From Defluviicoccus sp. (GTDB lineage: Bacteria; Pseudomonadota; Alphaproteobacteria; MPNO01): a stretch of DNA of 48,583 nt. The number at the start of each line of letters is the position of its first letter. Within the stretch, counting starts at the first letter, position 1. Where the stretch lies: NCBI GenBank assembly GCA_028820505.1, contig JAPPIT010000195.1:1-48583 (forward strand), given 5' to 3'. Positions 1 to 7,963 of the stretch are shown here, piece after piece. The notes beneath the pieces are model-generated. The model had not been told where the DNA came from, searched no databases, and saw only the letters and a program-made list of their open reading frames with translations. The position numbers and the translations under genes were made by a program.

Positions 1-43
1 CGGCGGAGGGACGTGGATGCCCGGAACAAGTCCGGGCATGACG
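1..43. repeat. Repeat family A, partial copy (right arm)
   Basis: Matches the right-hand end of the complete family A copies at 4984-5096 and 8916-9028: GGCGGAGGGACGTGGATGCC followed by CGGAACAAGTCCGGGCATGA. The left half lies outside the window or is absent. Confidence 0.8.
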
Positions 44-100
44 ACTGGGAGGGAGGGGCGTGCCGGAGAATGCCCGCCCCGCCCGACCTTGTCCCGCCCC

Positions 101-221
101 CCGCTGTCACCCCGGCCTTGAGCCGGGGTCCAGGCTCGCCCCGGACAACCGATCCGGGGAAAGCCGGGCGACGGCGGTGCCTGACAGGCTGGACCCCGGC
201 TCAAGGCCGGGGTGACAGCGG
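101..221. repeat. Repeat family C, inverted repeat copy 1
   Basis: The left arm (101-132) contains CCCCGGCCTTGAGCCGGGGT and the right arm (189-221) contains its reverse complement, ACCCCGGCTCAAGGCCGGGG, so the unit can fold into a long hairpin with nested palindromes. A second copy at 35265-35354 has different but still complementary arms. Confidence 0.85.
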
Positions 222-408
222 GGGGACAAGGAGGGCGGATGCGGGCGGGCCGCGATCCGTGTCCCGATCCGGCGGGCGGGCCGGAAACCGGCCTGTACCG
301 ACGCCTTGCGCCGGGTCCACCCCATCTTAACCGGACAGCAGTGGAACAAGTCCGGGCATGACGGAACAAATGTCGTGGGCTTGCCGCCCGTCAACTATCT
401 TTGTAAGC

Positions 409-502
409 GCCCTTCGATACGCCCCTTCGGGGCTACTCAGGGTGAGGAACTTCCACGAAAACCCCTCATCCCGAGTAGGCGCGACAGCGCCGTATCGAGG
501 GA
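409..502. repeat. Repeat family D, imperfect inverted repeat
   Basis: The left arm (about 409-447, CCCTTCGATACGCCCCTTCG then GGGCTACTCAGGGTGAGG) pairs imperfectly with the right arm (462-501, CCCTCATCCCGAGTAGGCGC then GACAGCGCCGTATCGAGGGA). The core CCTCATCCCGAGTAGGCGC recurs at 9072-9090. No coding potential. Confidence 0.75.
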
Positions 503-514
503 CGCGTCGGCCAA

Positions 515-2812
515 CTATCCGGCGGCGCCGTTCCCCGCCTCGCGGATCGCCTTGAGCACCTTGGGCGGCGACATCGGCTGTTCGCGGAGCCGGATGCCGA
601 TGGCGTCGTGAATCGCGTTCGAGATCGCCGCGATCGGCGGAATGATCGGCACCTCGCCGATGCCGCGCACGCCGTAGGGGTGATTGGGGTTGGGCACCTC
701 GACGATCTCGGTCCCGATGAAAGGCACGTCGGAGGCGACCGGAACCCGGTAGTCGAGAAAGCCCGGGTTCTGCAGCGTTCCGTTCTCGTCGTAGATGTAT
801 TCCTCGTTGAGCGCCCAGCCGATTCCCTGCACGGCGCCGCCCTGGAACTGCCCCTCCACATAGGCCGGGTGGATCGCCTTGCCGGTGTCCTGGATCACGG
901 TGTAACGCAGGATCTTGACCAGGCCGGTCTTCCGGTCGACCTCGACGTCGACGATATGGGTGCCGAAGCCCGGCCCCGCGCCCTCGGCGGTGATCTCCGC
1001 GTGGCCCGCGATGGCGCCGCCCGTCATTCCCGATTTCCGCGCGATATCGGCGATGGAGAGCGGCTCGAACTCGCCCACGTTGGAGCTCGCCGGGCGCGCA
1101 TGGCCGTCCTCCCACACGACGCCGTCCACCGGCACGTCCCAGGTCCGGGCGGCGCGCTCGCGCATGACGTCGATCGCCTTGCGCGCGGCGACCGTCACCG
1201 CCATGCCGCTCGCGAAGGTGCCGCGGCTGCCGGCGGTGACGAAGTTGAAACCGAGCGCCTGGGTGTCGCCGATCTGCGGGCGCACCTTGTCGACGTCGAT
1301 GCCGAGCTCTTCGGCGACCATCATCGCCATCGCCGCCCGCGACCCGCCGGCGACGTCGATGGTGCCGAGGATCACGGTGACCGTGCCGTCCTCGTTGACG
1401 TTGAGGGTGGTCGTGGTCTCCTTGCCGATGTTGAACCAGAACCCGGTCGCGATGCCGCGGCCCTGGTCGGGACCGAGCGGTTCCTTCAGATGCGGGTGTT
1501 CGACCGCCCGCTTCAGCGTGTCCTCGTAACCGATCGGCCCGAAGGTCGGCCCGTAATAGGTCTGGGTCCCTTCCTTCGCGGCGTTCCGGAGTCGGAGCTG
1601 GATCGGGTCGATATCGAGCTCGATCGCCATCTCGTCGAGAATGCTCTCCACCCCGAAGATCGAGATCGGCGCGCCGGGCGCGCGGTAGGCGGCGACCTTG
1701 GGCCGATTCACGGTGATGTCGTTGCCGGTCACCTTGACGTTCTCGAGGTCGTAGCGGGTGAAGGTGCACATCGACGCCATCGGCACCGACGAGCCCGCGA
1801 ACGCGCCGGCCTGGAAGTCGAGCTCGGCCTCGGCGGCGACGATGCGGCCGTCCTTGCGGCAGCCGATCTTGATCCGCGTGTGTGCGCCAGAGGTCGGCCC
1901 GGTGGCGCGGAACACGTCCTCCCGGCTCATCGTCATCTTGACCGGACGGTTGGACTTCTTCGACAGAACGATCGCGAGCGGTTCGAGATAGACGTTGTTC
2001 TTGCCGCCGAACCCGCCGCCGAGCTCGGTCGGGATCACGCGGATCTTCGAGATGTCCATCTGCAGCAGCTTGGCGCACTGCGCCCGGATCACGAAATGGC
2101 CCTGGGTCGCGGTGTAGACCTCGACCTGGCCGTCCTCGGTGTAGCTCGCGAGCGAGGCCTGCGGCTCGATATAGCCCTGGTGCACGGGCTTGGTGTTGAA
2201 CTCGCGCTCGATGACGAGGTCGGCCTCTGCGAATCCCTTCTCCACGTCGCCCTTGGCGAAACGGAAGACCTTGGCGAGGTTCGACGGCTTCTCGGGCGCC
2301 GGGTCGACGCCTTCGGTGATCTGCTCCTCGTGCAGCAGCGGGGCGTCTTCCGCCAGCGCGTCCACCGGATCGATCACGTGCGGCAGCACCTCGTAATCGA
2401 CCTCGATCAGCTTGACGGCCTGCCGCGCGACGGCATCCGAGGTCGCGGCGACGGCGGCGACCGGGTGCCCGTCGTAAAGCACCTTCTCGCGCGCCATCAT
2501 GTTGCGGGTGACGTCGCGGAAATTGACGATCAACTCGCCCGCGGCGGCATACTCGATCGGCATTTCCGGAAAATCGTCGCGGGTGACGACCGCCTTGACG
2601 CCCTTGAGCGCCTCCGCCTTGTCGGTGCGGATGGCGAGCACCCGCGCATGGGCGTGCGGGCTTCGAACCACGCGCCCGTAAAGCTGGCCCGGCAGGTTGA
2701 TGTCGGCCCCGTAACGGGCGCGGCCGGTGACCTTGTCGACCCCGTCCGGGCGGATCGGCCGCGTCCCGACGACCTTGAGATCCTTGTCCTCGTATTTGAG
2801 CATCGTCGCCAT
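515..2812 (-). CDS. Molybdopterin-binding large subunit, xanthine dehydrogenase family
   Basis: 765-residue large subunit of a molybdenum hydroxylase, the subunit that binds the Mo-cytosine/molybdopterin cofactor and hydroxylates the substrate with water as oxygen donor. Visible features are the N-terminal a/b hammerhead domain (about residues 25-140), the cofactor-binding GGGFGG (265-270), the active-site loop AYRAPGAP (375-382) and the catalytic glutamate in GIGEVP (Glu 720). Length is normal for the family. The loop lacks the Cys/Ser of form I CO dehydrogenase (AYxCSFR), so despite the coxMSL-like gene order the substrate is more likely a heterocycle, purine or aldehyde. It is last in a three-gene minus-strand operon, 2 bases after the small subunit. 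No XdhC- or MocA-like maturation gene is nearby. Family is certain; substrate unknown. Confidence 0.95.
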   Translation of the reverse strand: MATMLKYEDKDLKVVGTRPIRPDGVDKVTGRARYGADINLPGQLYGRVVRSPHAHARVLAIRTDKAEALKGVKAVVTRDDFPEMPIEYAAAGELIVNFRDVTRNMMAREKVLYDGHPVAAVAATSDAVARQAVKLIEVDYEVLPHVIDPVDALAEDAPLLHEEQITEGVDPAPEKPSNLAKVFRFAKGDVEKGFAEADLVIEREFNTKPVHQGYIEPQASLASYTEDGQVEVYTATQGHFVIRAQCAKLLQMDISKIRVIPTELGGGFGGKNNVYLEPLAIVLSKKSNRPVKMTMSREDVFRATGPTSGAHTRIKIGCRKDGRIVAAEAELDFQAGAFAGSSVPMASMCTFTRYDLENVKVTGNDITVNRPKVAAYRAPGAPISIFGVESILDEMAIELDIDPIQLRLRNAAKEGTQTYYGPTFGPIGYEDTLKRAVEHPHLKEPLGPDQGRGIATGFWFNIGKETTTTLNVNEDGTVTVILGTIDVAGGSRAAMAMMVAEELGIDVDKVRPQIGDTQALGFNFVTAGSRGTFASGMAVTVAARKAIDVMRERAARTWDVPVDGVVWEDGHARPASSNVGEFEPLSIADIARKSGMTGGAIAGHAEITAEGAGPGFGTHIVDVEVDRKTGLVKILRYTVIQDTGKAIHPAYVEGQFQGGAVQGIGWALNEEYIYDENGTLQNPGFLDYRVPVASDVPFIGTEIVEVPNPNHPYGVRGIGEVPIIPPIAAISNAIHDAIGIRLREQPMSPPKVLKAIREAGNGAAG

Positions 2813-2814
2813 GG

Positions 2815-3291
2815 TCAGACCTCCCTCATCTCGCGGGCGGCGTCGGCCACCGCCTCGACGATCTTGTGATAGCCGGTGCAGCGGCAGAGATTGCCGGCGA
2901 GCCAGTATCGGATTTCGGTTTCGGTCGGGTCCGGGTTACGTTCCAGGAGCGACCGAGAGGCGATCAGCAGACCCGGGGTGCAGATGCCGCATTGCAGCGC
3001 CGCGTGTTCGAGGAACTTGCGCTGCAGCGGGTGAAGCTCCTCGCCGTCGGCCATGCCCTCGATGGTCTCGACCCGCTTGCCTTCGACCTCCACGGCGAGC
3101 ACGAGGCAGGAGCACATCAGCCTTCCGTCCACGGTGACCGAGCAGGCGCCGCAATCGCCCGTGCCGCAGCCTTCCTTGGTGCCCGTCATCACGAGTTCGT
3201 CGCGCAGCGCCGACAGCAGCGTCTGGTCGCTTTCGCAGAGGAAATCGACCTCGTCGCCGTTGATCGTCGTCGTCACATGGTAGCGTGCCAT
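2815..3291 (-). CDS. (2Fe-2S) small subunit of molybdenum hydroxylase
   Basis: 158-residue iron-sulfur subunit that carries electrons from the Mo site to the FAD subunit. The N-terminal plant-ferredoxin cluster uses Cys42, Cys47, Cys50 and Cys62 (C-x4-C-x2-C-x11-C). The C-terminal four-helix cluster uses Cys101, Cys104, Cys136 and Cys138 (CGIC ... CRC). All eight ligands are present. The start ATG overlaps the stop of the FAD subunit gene (ATGA), which indicates translational coupling, and the large subunit gene follows at once. The open frame extends further upstream, but that part lies inside the FAD gene, so the ATG at 3291 before MARYHVTT is preferred. Equivalent to CoxS/XdhA-type subunits. 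Confidence 0.95.
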   Translation of the reverse strand: MARYHVTTTINGDEVDFLCESDQTLLSALRDELVMTGTKEGCGTGDCGACSVTVDGRLMCSCLVLAVEVEGKRVETIEGMADGEELHPLQRKFLEHAALQCGICTPGLLIASRSLLERNPDPTETEIRYWLAGNLCRCTGYHKIVEAVADAAREMREV

Positions 3292-4151
3292 CACGTCCGT
3301 CCCGCCCGTTCGAGCGCAATCCGGGCCGCGCGTTCGGCGAGAACGCCCGCGACCTCGATCCTGAATTCCCTGGTGCCCCGCTTGTCGTCGATCGGACGGC
3401 AGGCCGCCGACGCCGCCTTCGACAACTCGGCGAGAGCGGCATCGTCCACCCGCGTGCCGACGAGCGCGGCGGCGGCTTCGTCCACCAGCAGCGGCCGTTC
3501 CGCGACCGCGCCCAGGGATACCCGCGCCGCCGAGCACACGCCCGAATCGTCGAGCGCGAGGTTCACGCCCACGCCGACCACCGCGATGTCCATCTCGGTG
3601 CGCGGGGTGAAGCGGAGATAGGCGTCGCCCGAGCGCGGCGGACGCTCGGGCAGGTCGAAGGAGACCACGATCTCGCCGGTCTCCAGCGAGGTCTGCCCCG
3701 GTCCGGTCGCGATGTCTTCCACCGGCGCCGCGCGACGCCCGTCGGGGCCGATCACCGAGGCGAGGGCGCCGGCCGCGATCAGCGCCGGCACGCTGTCGGC
3801 CGCCGGCGATGCGTTGCACAGATTGCCGCCCAGCGTCGCCCGGCCGCGTATCTGGATCGAACCGATCAGCTTGGCGCCGTCGACGATCCCGGGCCACGCG
3901 GCGTTGAACGCCTCGTGCTCCATGATCTCCATGCCGGTGACGGCGGCGCCGAGGCGGAACCGCCCGTTTTCCTCGGCGATCTCCCGCATCTCGGCGATGT
4001 TCTTGATGTCGACGAGAACCGAGGGCTCGACGATGTCGCCCCGCATCTGGATCAGCAGATCGGTCCCGCCGGCCAGCACTCTGGCCGCTCCTCCCGCATC
4101 CGCGAGTATTCTCGTCGCCGCGTCGAGCGACGCTGGCGCTTCGTAACGCAT
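3291..4151 (-). CDS. FAD-binding medium subunit of molybdenum hydroxylase
   Basis: 286-residue CoxM-type flavin subunit that passes electrons from the 2Fe-2S clusters to the final acceptor. FAD-binding motifs are AGGTDLL (27-33) and TLGGN (106-110), with the CO-dehydrogenase flavoprotein C-terminal domain after about residue 170. The start chosen is the ATG before RYEAPASLD, where family similarity begins; the open frame runs about 36 codons further upstream without family-like sequence. First gene of the M-S-L operon. A purine-rich stretch (AAGAAGGGGCGG) precedes the start. Confidence 0.93.
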   Translation of the reverse strand: MRYEAPASLDAATRILADAGGAARVLAGGTDLLIQMRGDIVEPSVLVDIKNIAEMREIAEENGRFRLGAAVTGMEIMEHEAFNAAWPGIVDGAKLIGSIQIRGRATLGGNLCNASPAADSVPALIAAGALASVIGPDGRRAAPVEDIATGPGQTSLETGEIVVSFDLPERPPRSGDAYLRFTPRTEMDIAVVGVGVNLALDDSGVCSAARVSLGAVAERPLLVDEAAAALVGTRVDDAALAELSKAASAACRPIDDKRGTREFRIEVAGVLAERAARIALERAGRT

Positions 4152-4287
4152 CCGGTTCCGCCCCTTCTTTCCGCGATTACGCCGCCTGCCGAACGCCGGC
4201 GACCTGTTTCGCCCAGTCATATACCGGCCCGCGGAAGCCAAGGGAAGGGCCGTCGCCATGAGGCTGTCGGCTGCGCGACCGGCACGT

Positions 4288-4317
4288 TTGATATACTATT
4301 TTTGGTTGAAATAATGT
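4288..4317 (+). promoter_or_regulatory. Putative sigma70-type promoter
   Basis: TTGATA (4288-4293) and TAATGT (4312-4317) are separated by 18 bases in an island of AT-rich sequence (about 4285-4335) that stands out from the GC-rich surroundings. It lies about 50 bases before the ATG of the small membrane protein. The match is by eye; the start site is unknown. Confidence 0.45.
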
Positions 4318-4365
4318 TGAACAAACTATATCAACGGGTTTTCGCACTCAGGAGAGGTGACAGGG

Positions 4366-4752
4366 ATGGAAACGGCTTGGGCGTTGGTCTTCGGCGGTCT
4401 GATCGGCCTTGTCGTCGTGGTGATCGCGGTGCCGATAGTCGCGATCTACCGCGAGAACGGCGACCTCACGATGCGCAGGGGACGGTTCGCGCTGTGGGTC
4501 CTGCTGTACTTGATCGTCGCGCCGACGGCGGTGGGTGTCGTGATGGAAGTCCTGCCGCATATCGCGGTCTATGTCATCCTCGCCGTTATCGGGGCTGTCA
4601 TCACCTATCTCTTCTACCAACGCGTGGTCCGGCGAGCGCGGGATGCCGGTAAGGGCAAGCGCATCGCCTATATCGGTGTTATCCCGATCGTCAACGTGGT
4701 CGTTTTTGTCATCCTGATGGTGGTTCCCACCGCGACGCCCGGCGAGGCCTGA
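4366..4752 (+). CDS. Small integral membrane protein, paralogue of the 5156 gene
   Basis: 128-residue protein with four hydrophobic segments, near residues 4-24, 42-60, 63-83 and 98-118. Between the third and fourth is a basic loop with RRARDAGKGKRIAY, after which comes IPIVNVVVFVILMVVPTA. The layout resembles DUF805-like small membrane proteins, but that is a weak call. The start is the ATG at 4366, preceded by GGAGAGG with 8 bases spacing; an in-frame GTG three codons upstream overlaps that ribosome site. The next gene (5156) has the same C-terminal half, so the two look like a duplicated pair. Function unknown; it is between two catabolic operons. Confidence 0.75.
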   Translation: METAWALVFGGLIGLVVVVIAVPIVAIYRENGDLTMRRGRFALWVLLYLIVAPTAVGVVMEVLPHIAVYVILAVIGAVITYLFYQRVVRRARDAGKGKRIAYIGVIPIVNVVVFVILMVVPTATPGEA

Positions 4753-5155
4753 CGAGCTCCGTCGCGGATTGCCGGGCACCCGCCCTCAAGAGCGGATCCG
4801 TTTTGGTTGGAACCGCTTCGTCCGTTCTCTTCCGTCATGGTCGGCCTCCCCGGCCCGGCCGCTCCTCCTCCGTCATGCCCGGACTCGTTCCACTGCTGTC
4901 CGGTTCGGGTGTTCGGGGCTCTGGGCCGAAGGACGGGGTCAAGGTCGGAGGGTGCGGGCGTCCTCCGCCGCCACCCCTTTTGTCGTCATGCCCGGACTTG
5001 TTCCGGGCATCCACGTCTTGCGGCGTCGCGGTGCGGGGCGGGCACGGGCGAGGCGGCGGAGGGACGTGGATGCCCGGAACAAGTCCGGGCATGACGCGAT
5101 GGGGGCACCGCGCCAATGCACTCGAACTTGTCGATCGGGACACTAGGCGGCGGCG
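4753..5155. other. Intergenic region made of repeats
   Basis: No gene seen. From left to right: a motif with TTTTGGTTGGAACCGCTTCG and CCGTTCTCTTCCGTCATGGT (4799-4841), shared with 29206-29251 where it leads into a family B repeat; a variant family A fragment (about 4875-4906, GTCATGCCCGGACTCGTTCC); and a complete family A element (4984-5096). Short open frames here read through these repeats and are not genes. Confidence 0.75.
4984..5096. repeat. Repeat family A, complete copy
   Basis: 113-base inverted repeat. The left end CGTCATGCCCGGACTTGTTC continues CGGGCATCCACGTC; the right end is the reverse complement (GACGTGGATGCCCGGAACAA, then GTCCGGGCATGACG). Each arm is itself palindromic. The centre contains CTTGCGGCGTCGCGGTGCG, shared almost exactly with the copy at 8916-9028. 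Confidence 0.88.
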
Positions 5156-5899
5156 ATGGAATCGGTCTCCGACCTTGAACTTACTTTGTGGGCCTCCGCG
5201 TTCAAGGCGACGGTCGTGCTTCCCGCGCTCGCGATCTTTTTCGAAGACGGCGGCGACAGGATAGACAGGAAAGAGTTCGCCTTCTGGCTGGCGGGGTTTC
5301 TGGTCGCGTGGCTCGTTATCGTGCTGACCATCGCGTCCTGGCTGACGAGCACGCTCGCCCTACACTGGCTGACTCTTCTTACGTTCCCCATGCTGGTTTT
5401 TTTGGTGCCCTTCGTACTGATCCTGTACCACTTTCACGAGAGCGTGGCCCAACGAACCCGGGATGCCGGATTGTGGAAGGCCGTCGCCTATTTCGCGGCC
5501 GTTCCTCCGCTCAACGCGGTCCTGTTCGTCATTCTGCTGTTGCTCCCGACCGCTGCCCGGAGGAGAACCCGGCGCCGGCGCTTCTGGCGCTGGCGCTGGC
5601 GCCGCCGCCGGCGCGGCCCGGGCTGGCCGTCCCGCGTCTCCGCCTGGCTGCCGCGTCCGGCCTGGAATGCCTTGGCCGGACCGTCTCGACCCGACGGCGG
5701 GGCACCGGTTCCGTCGAAACCGGATTTGCTCTACGGTCCGCCGCCGGAGGAGCGATGGATTTCGAGCTTTCCGAAGAACAGCAGCAGTTCCGCGATGCCG
5801 CCCGGGCGTTCGCCGAGGGCGAGCTCGCGCCGCGGGCGGCGGCGTGGGACGAGGACTCGGTCTTTCCCGCGGAGACGCTTCGCGCCGCGGCGGCGCTAG
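5156..5899 (+). CDS. Small membrane protein with an unreliable 3' end
   Basis: The first ~137 residues resemble the protein at 4366-4752: several hydrophobic segments, then RTRDAGLWKAVAYFAAVPPLNAVLFVI and LLLPTA, matching RRARDAGKGKRIAY ... VVPTA. The paralogue stops shortly after that point. Here the frame instead runs on as an arginine-rich low-complexity stretch (RRRTRRRRFWRWRWRRRRR) and overlaps the acyl-CoA dehydrogenase gene by 145 bases, which is implausible. One extra C in the CCC run at 5556-5558 would give PTAAPEEN, close to the paralogue's PTATPGEA, so a sequencing error or frameshift is possible. The natural product probably ends near 5570. Start is the ATG after GGCGGCG, a weak ribosome site. 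Confidence 0.5.
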   Translation: MESVSDLELTLWASAFKATVVLPALAIFFEDGGDRIDRKEFAFWLAGFLVAWLVIVLTIASWLTSTLALHWLTLLTFPMLVFLVPFVLILYHFHESVAQRTRDAGLWKAVAYFAAVPPLNAVLFVILLLLPTAARRRTRRRRFWRWRWRRRRRGPGWPSRVSAWLPRPAWNALAGPSRPDGGAPVPSKPDLLYGPPPEERWISSFPKNSSSSAMPPGRSPRASSRRGRRRGTRTRSFPRRRFAPRRR

Positions 5900-6900
5900 G
5901 CTTCGCCGGGCTCTATGTGCGCGAGGATGTCGGCGGTTCGGCGTGCCGGCGGCTCGACGCGGCGATCGTGCTCGAGGAGCTCGCGGCCGGCTGCACCTCG
6001 ACGGCGGCCTATATCTCGATCCACAACATGGCGGCGTGGATGATCGACGCGTTCGGCGGCGAGGACCGGCGCCGCGCGTGGCTGCCGAAGCTGAACGCGA
6101 TGGAATGGTTCGCGAGCTATTGCCTGACCGAGCCCGGCGCCGGGTCGGACGCGGCCGCGCTCGCCACCCGGGCGGTCCGCGACGGCGACGACTACGTGCT
6201 CAACGGCGCCAAGGCGTTCATCTCGGGCGCCGGCAGCGCCGACCTCTACGTGACGATGGCGCGCACGGGCGGCGACGGTCCGGACGGCATTTCCTGCATC
6301 GGCATCGAAGCCGGCACCCCCGGCCTCTCCTTCGGCGAGCAGGAGAAGAAGCTCGGCTGGCATTCCCAGCCCACCGCCATGGTCTATTTCGACGATTGCC
6401 GGGTGCCCGTCGCCAACCGCATCGGCGCGGAGGGCGAGGGGTTCCGGATCGCCATGCAGGGTCTCGACGGCGGCCGGATCAATATCGGCGCGTGCTCGAT
6501 CGGCGGGGCCCGGGCGTGCTACGAGGCCGCCCGCGCCTATGTCGGCGAGCGTCGGCAATTCGGCCGCGCCATCGCGGATTTCCAGGTCACCCAGTTCAAG
6601 CTCGCCGACATGGCGACCGCGCTCGAGTCGGCGCGTCTGATGGTCTGGCGCGCGGCCGCCGCGCTCGACGCCGGGGAGGCGGAGGCGACGCTTCGCTGCG
6701 CGATGGCGAAGCGGGTGGCGACGGATGCCGGATTCGACGTCTGCAACGAGGCCCTGCAGCTCCACGGCGGCTACGGCTATCTCCGCGATCACGCGATCGA
6801 GCGCTATCTGCGCGACCTCCGCGTTCACCAGATCCTCGAAGGGACCAACGAGATCATGCGGGTCGTCATCGCCCGCCGGCTGCTGGCGCAGGCCCGATGA
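5755..6900 (+). CDS. Acyl-CoA dehydrogenase, probable isobutyryl-CoA dehydrogenase
   Basis: 381-residue flavoprotein that oxidises an acyl-CoA to the 2-enoyl-CoA and passes electrons to ETF. The N-terminal helical domain begins MDFELSEEQQ; the middle domain has CLTEPGAGSDAA; KLGWHSQPT is typical of the isobutyryl-CoA dehydrogenase (ACAD8) group; the catalytic glutamate is in ILEGTNEIMR (about Glu 362). GGAGG lies 4 bases before the ATG. The stop overlaps the start of the next gene (ATGA). The next two genes encode the following valine-pathway steps, which supports isobutyryl-CoA as substrate. A 2-methylbutyryl-CoA activity cannot be excluded. Confidence 0.92.
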   Translation: MDFELSEEQQQFRDAARAFAEGELAPRAAAWDEDSVFPAETLRAAAALGFAGLYVREDVGGSACRRLDAAIVLEELAAGCTSTAAYISIHNMAAWMIDAFGGEDRRRAWLPKLNAMEWFASYCLTEPGAGSDAAALATRAVRDGDDYVLNGAKAFISGAGSADLYVTMARTGGDGPDGISCIGIEAGTPGLSFGEQEKKLGWHSQPTAMVYFDDCRVPVANRIGAEGEGFRIAMQGLDGGRINIGACSIGGARACYEAARAYVGERRQFGRAIADFQVTQFKLADMATALESARLMVWRAAAALDAGEAEATLRCAMAKRVATDAGFDVCNEALQLHGGYGYLRDHAIERYLRDLRVHQILEGTNEIMRVVIARRLLAQAR

Positions 6901-7946
6901 CGGACGTCATCGAATTCGGCGTCCGGGGCGCCCTGGGCCGCGTCCATCTCAACGCGCCCTCCACCTTCAACGCGCTCACCCGGCAGATGTGCGTCGTCTT
7001 CCGCGAAAAGCTGCTCGAATGGGCGGACGACCCGGCGATAGGTGCGGTCGCGGTCTCGGGCGCCGGCGACCGCGCGTTCTGCGCCGGCGGCGATATCCGC
7101 GCGCTCTACGACTCCCGCATGGCGGGCGACGACACGACGAACCTGTTCTTCTGGGACGAATACCGGCTGGATTACGCCGTCCACGAATTCCCCAAACCCT
7201 ATGTCGCGCTGGTCGACGGGATCGTCATGGGCGGCGGAGTCGGCATTTCGGTCCACGGCTCCCACCGCATCATGACCGAGCGCACGACATTCGCGATGCC
7301 GGAATGCGGCATCGGGCTGTTCCCCGATGTCGGCGGGACGGCATTTCTGCCGCGCGCGCCGGGCGAGCTCGGCATGTATCTCGCGCTGACCGGCGCCCGC
7401 ATGAAGGCGGCGGACGCGATCCATGCCGGCATCGGCACGCACTACATGCCGAGCGCCAAGCTGGATGCCTTGCTGGAGTGTCTGGCGAATGCCGACCCGG
7501 CCGGGGGTGTGGAGTCGGTCGATGCCGTCGTCGCGGCATTTGCCGAGGACCCGGGGCCGGTCCAGATTCGCGAGCACGCGCGCGTGATCGACCGTTGTTT
7601 TTCCGCCCCGACCGTTGCCGGCATCGTCGATGCCCTCGAGGCCGAGGACGGTTACTTCGCCATCGAGACGGCCGATTCGCTCCGCACCAAGTCGCCGACC
7701 AGCATGCTGGCCACCCACCGCCAGCTCCGCGGCGGCGGCGGGCTCGATTTCGAAGCCGTCATGCGCCGCGAGTACCGCATGGCCTGCGCCTTCCTCGACG
7801 GGCACGACTTCTTCGAGGGGATCAGGTCGGCGGTCATCGACAAGGACCGCAACCCGCGCTGGAACCCGGCGCGGCTGGAAGATGTCGGCGAGGCGGATAT
7901 CGCGCGCTATTTCGCGCCGGTCGAGCGCGAGCTTTCCTTCGACTGA
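6897..7946 (+). CDS. 3-hydroxyisobutyryl-CoA hydrolase (enoyl-CoA hydratase family)
   Basis: 349-residue crotonase-fold protein of the HIBCH type, hydrolysing 3-hydroxyisobutyryl-CoA to free 3-hydroxyisobutyrate in valine breakdown. The oxyanion-hole segments are AFCAGGDIRALYD (about 60-72) and MGGGVGISVHG (111-121); MPECGIGLFPDVG carries the family's acidic residues Glu136 and Asp144. The C-terminal HIBCH extension with FFEGIRSAVIDKDRNPRWNP is present, which separates it from plain hydratases of about 260 residues. Coupled to the upstream dehydrogenase by a 4-base overlap. Confidence 0.92.
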   Translation: MTDVIEFGVRGALGRVHLNAPSTFNALTRQMCVVFREKLLEWADDPAIGAVAVSGAGDRAFCAGGDIRALYDSRMAGDDTTNLFFWDEYRLDYAVHEFPKPYVALVDGIVMGGGVGISVHGSHRIMTERTTFAMPECGIGLFPDVGGTAFLPRAPGELGMYLALTGARMKAADAIHAGIGTHYMPSAKLDALLECLANADPAGGVESVDAVVAAFAEDPGPVQIREHARVIDRCFSAPTVAGIVDALEAEDGYFAIETADSLRTKSPTSMLATHRQLRGGGGLDFEAVMRREYRMACAFLDGHDFFEGIRSAVIDKDRNPRWNPARLEDVGEADIARYFAPVERELSFD

Positions 7947-7963
7947 CGCCCCGGGGAGGAACC

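Larger units (their letters stand above)
1..514. other. Gene-free region filled with dispersed repeats
   Basis: No convincing gene lies here. The short open frames have no recognisable domain and run through palindromic repeats. It holds a partial copy of repeat family A (1-43), a complete family C inverted repeat (101-221), a 30-base variant fragment of family A (about 333-362, containing AACAAGTCCGGGCATGAC) and a family D inverted repeat (409-502). It forms the downstream side of the large subunit gene that ends at 515. No T-rich hairpin terminator for that operon was seen. Confidence 0.7.

Noticed and set aside
608..2869. Long plus-strand open frame (753 codons) opposite the large subunit gene, and similar long frames elsewhere (e.g. 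18077-20170, 11112-13058, 46894-48576 on the minus strand)
   Set aside because: They are antisense or off-frame shadows of strongly supported genes; high GC removes stop codons. Translations are Arg/Ala/Gly/His-rich with no domain.
515..4151. Aerobic CO dehydrogenase (coxMSL)
   Set aside because: Gene order fits, but the large subunit has AYRAPGAP instead of the AYxCSFR loop needed for form I CODH, and no coxD/E/F maturation genes are present.
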